A DNA stretch of 35,570 nucleotides. It comes from Odoribacter lunatus. Lineage in GTDB: Bacteria > Bacteroidota > Bacteroidia > Bacteroidales > Marinifilaceae. Of the stretch, positions 34,290 to 35,570 are shown in pieces. Each line of letters opens with the position of its first letter. The first letter of the stretch is position 1. The stretch is taken from NCBI RefSeq assembly GCF_943193135.1, contig NZ_CALPCZ010000026.1, forward strand, positions 1 through 35,570. Direction: 5' to 3'. Position numbers and translations under genes: made by a program. Below the pieces are notes generated by a model. The model was not told the DNA's origin and did not search any database. It saw nothing but the letters and a program-made list of their open reading frames with translations.

Positions 34290-35341
34290 TTATCGTAATC
34301 CTCCAATTGCCGGATTAGCCGCTGTTTGCTTTTTTTAGGCATCTTTTCTTTTCGCCACGGGTCAATAATAGCATGTACCTGATTGTACCAAATGCTGTTA
34401 TCCGTACACCCGTAAAGTACAGCCAACAAGAGCGCCTGCGACTGTTCTGCCCGGATTAAAGGCAACAGGGTCCGCATGGTATTGATGAGTTTTTCACATT
34501 CCTGGCGATTATCAAGCACCGTGTAAGCCTGTAACAACAAGGCATAATGCTTGCAACGCATTACATCGGTATCCATTTGTAACTTACCGTATTGTTGCAA
34601 AACATCTGTTGCCAGCTTCCTATCTTCTTCTGTTACCCCTTCCCGGCTGTAATACCGTCCGAGCGCTTCATGCAAACCAGCCTGAATACGTTCGTTATCC
34701 AAACGGGTATATACATGCTTCCCTTTATCATTCAAAGCAATGACTTCATACTGACCGGGGCGAACACGCAACAACGGTATCCACATCCAGTTCTCCACAC
34801 ACACCATAATATCCTTTTGTCCGGCTCCCGGCTGAATAATAACCCTCGCTTCCGCTCCCTTGAATTGTCCCTCCGTGATACGCACTCGATCCCCCTTCAT
34901 CAATCTTCCCGGTTCCGGAAGGTAAACGGGAAGTACATCGGAATACGAACGGGCAATCCATCGCAGATTTTTCATAGCCTCATCAGACAAATAGGGATAA
35001 TAATCCCGTCCCTCTTCTCTGACACGAGGGAGGAAATTATACCAAGGCAACTGCTGCTTCATGCGGAATATTTCATGCTCTGAAGAATGGATAAAAACAT
35101 AATTGTAAAGCAAAGGACGCTCCGTATTAACCAAACTGCCGTCTACATTTTTCACTTCAACGTAGGAAGGTGCAAAGAATTCAAAAACAGGTTCCCCGCT
35201 GCGACGACGGCGGTCAAGTTCCGCCTGCAACCCTTTTGCCGAACCTCTGTGACAAACAGGAAGTACCATCACATACCATCTCACAGCACGATTGTTTTGC
35301 AAACTTGTATATAAACCGGAGGAAACCGATACGCTTTTCAT
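34274..35341 (-). CDS. UpxY-like transcription antiterminator with long C-terminal extension
   Basis: A NusG paralogue heading the polysaccharide operon. The NGN domain runs from RWYVMVLPVCHRG through LLYNYVFIHSSEHEIF; the KOW motif is GDRVRITEGQFKGAEARVII. UpxY proteins ride RNA polymerase and let it pass early terminators in their own capsule operon. Those are usually about 170-180 residues; this one is 355 from the chosen start, with about 160 extra helical residues after the KOW domain. I chose the ATG at 35341 (MKSVSVSS) because it has an A-rich upstream stretch (AAAGAAAAACAC); the ATG at 35365 lacks this and would add eight residues. Confidence 0.88.
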   Translation of the reverse strand: MKSVSVSSGLYTSLQNNRAVRWYVMVLPVCHRGSAKGLQAELDRRRRSGEPVFEFFAPSYVEVKNVDGSLVNTERPLLYNYVFIHSSEHEIFRMKQQLPWYNFLPRVREEGRDYYPYLSDEAMKNLRWIARSYSDVLPVYLPEPGRLMKGDRVRITEGQFKGAEARVIIQPGAGQKDIMVCVENWMWIPLLRVRPGQYEVIALNDKGKHVYTRLDNERIQAGLHEALGRYYSREGVTEEDRKLATDVLQQYGKLQMDTDVMRCKHYALLLQAYTVLDNRQECEKLINTMRTLLPLIRAEQSQALLLAVLYGCTDNSIWYNQVHAIIDPWRKEKMPKKSKQRLIRQLEDYDKWLGH

Positions 35342-35378
35342 GTGTTTTTCTTTACTCGCAGGCATTCCACAGCCATAT

Positions 35379-35400
35379 CAGTGTATTTTACAAAACACTG
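35379..35400 (-). promoter_or_regulatory. Hairpin in the operon leader close to the UpxY-like start
   Basis: On the minus strand CAGTGT-TTT pairs with AAA-A-ACACTG-type sequence around a GTAA loop with one bulged base. It lies 14 bases upstream of the first possible start codon. It could affect translation or polymerase pausing. Confidence 0.4.
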
Positions 35401-35493
35401 GAAAACAATGATTTAAACGTAACCCAAAAGAAATTACTGAAAATTTCACCATCTCTTTTCTATATCCTGCTTGCTCCAAAAGAATTAATTATA

Positions 35494-35508
35494 TCTCTTG
35501 TTAAGAGA
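35494..35508 (-). promoter_or_regulatory. Short perfect inverted repeat in the operon leader
   Basis: TCTCTT-AAC-AAGAGA on the minus strand, six perfect base pairs. It lies just downstream of the putative -7 box and could be a pause or antitermination signal in the RNA or a protein-binding site. Confidence 0.35.
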
Positions 35509-35522
35509 CAAACAGAATAATA

Positions 35523-35530
35523 CAAAAGTA
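35523..35530 (-). promoter_or_regulatory. Putative -7 box of the polysaccharide operon promoter
   Basis: Minus-strand TACTTTTG fits TAnnTTTG. No good -33 TTTG is found at the right distance, so the call is tentative. It would give a leader of roughly 150-175 bases, in keeping with UpxY-controlled operons. Only about 40 bases remain beyond it, so flanking inversion sites cannot be excluded. Confidence 0.3.
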
Positions 35531-35570
35531 TATAAAATCTTGAAATATCCTATTACACTTTTCTAAAAGT

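Larger units (their letters stand above)
12238..35530 (-). other. Capsular/surface polysaccharide biosynthesis operon
   Basis: About 22 genes on one strand run from the UpxY-like regulator to rfbB, most overlapping or within 30 bases, and end in one strong terminator. The set contains initiation (WecA-like), flippase, polymerase, five intact glycosyltransferases plus one remnant, and sugar-nucleotide enzymes, so it is a complete Wzx/Wzy-type pathway apart from a chain-length or export gene, which is not in the window. Confidence 0.85.

Noticed and set aside
35366-35570. Invertible promoter of the polysaccharide operon
   Set aside because: Only one short inverted repeat is in view and no matching partner lies within the remaining sequence, so inversion cannot be supported here.

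Overview
The window looks like chromosomal DNA of an anaerobic gut Bacteroidetes bacterium (order Bacteroidales: Bacteroides, Parabacteroides, Odoribacter or a close relative). The signs are a BACON-domain lipoprotein, TAnnTTTG-type -7 promoter boxes, A-rich instead of Shine-Dalgarno start regions, and a long polysaccharide operon headed by a UpxY-like NusG paralogue. The genus cannot be fixed from the sequence alone.

Layout. (1) 1-880: no complete gene. A possible leftward gene runs off the left edge; its putative promoter lies between two nearly identical palindromes. A rightward terminator follows, then six degenerate 41-42 bp tandem repeats. (2) 881-3417, plus strand: a DUF6261-like protein and a lipoprotein with BACON domains and 21-residue leucine-rich repeats, ending in a clear terminator. 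(3) 3625-5583: dnaK, ending in a bidirectional terminator. (4) 11091-5601, minus strand: a housekeeping operon of a U32 peptidase-like protein, the GTPase YihA/EngB, an exported MORN-repeat protein, xseA, xseB and dacB. (5) 12168-11408, minus strand: a HepT/MntA (HEPN/nucleotidyltransferase) toxin-antitoxin pair with its own promoter and a G9 tract in the antitoxin active site. (6) About 35.5 kb down to 12305, minus strand: one capsular or surface polysaccharide operon ending in a strong terminator at 12238-12267.

The polysaccharide operon, in transcription order: an extended UpxY-like antiterminator; two unrecognised proteins; a WecA-like initiating phosphoglycosyltransferase; a 322-bp spacer with 22-bp repeats; a Wzx-type flippase; a VioA-like sugar aminotransferase; a PglD/NeuD-like acyltransferase; an acyl-building cassette (ACP, SDR ketoreductase, KAS III, FkbH-like protein, second ACP, metallo-beta-lactamase-fold hydrolase); a broken glycosyltransferase; a GT56-like Fuc4NAc-type transferase; a UDP-HexNAc dehydrogenase; a GT4 glycosyltransferase; an EpsG/Wzy-like polymerase; three more glycosyltransferases; and rfbA, rfbC, rfbD, rfbB for dTDP-L-rhamnose. 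RfbA and RfbB also make dTDP-4-keto-6-deoxyglucose, the expected substrate of the aminotransferase. The genes therefore fit a polymer containing rhamnose, a hexosaminuronic acid and a 4-amino-4,6-dideoxyhexose. I infer that the amino group of that last sugar carries a custom acyl group made on carrier proteins encoded in the same operon. This acyl cassette is the best candidate in the window for an under-described system.
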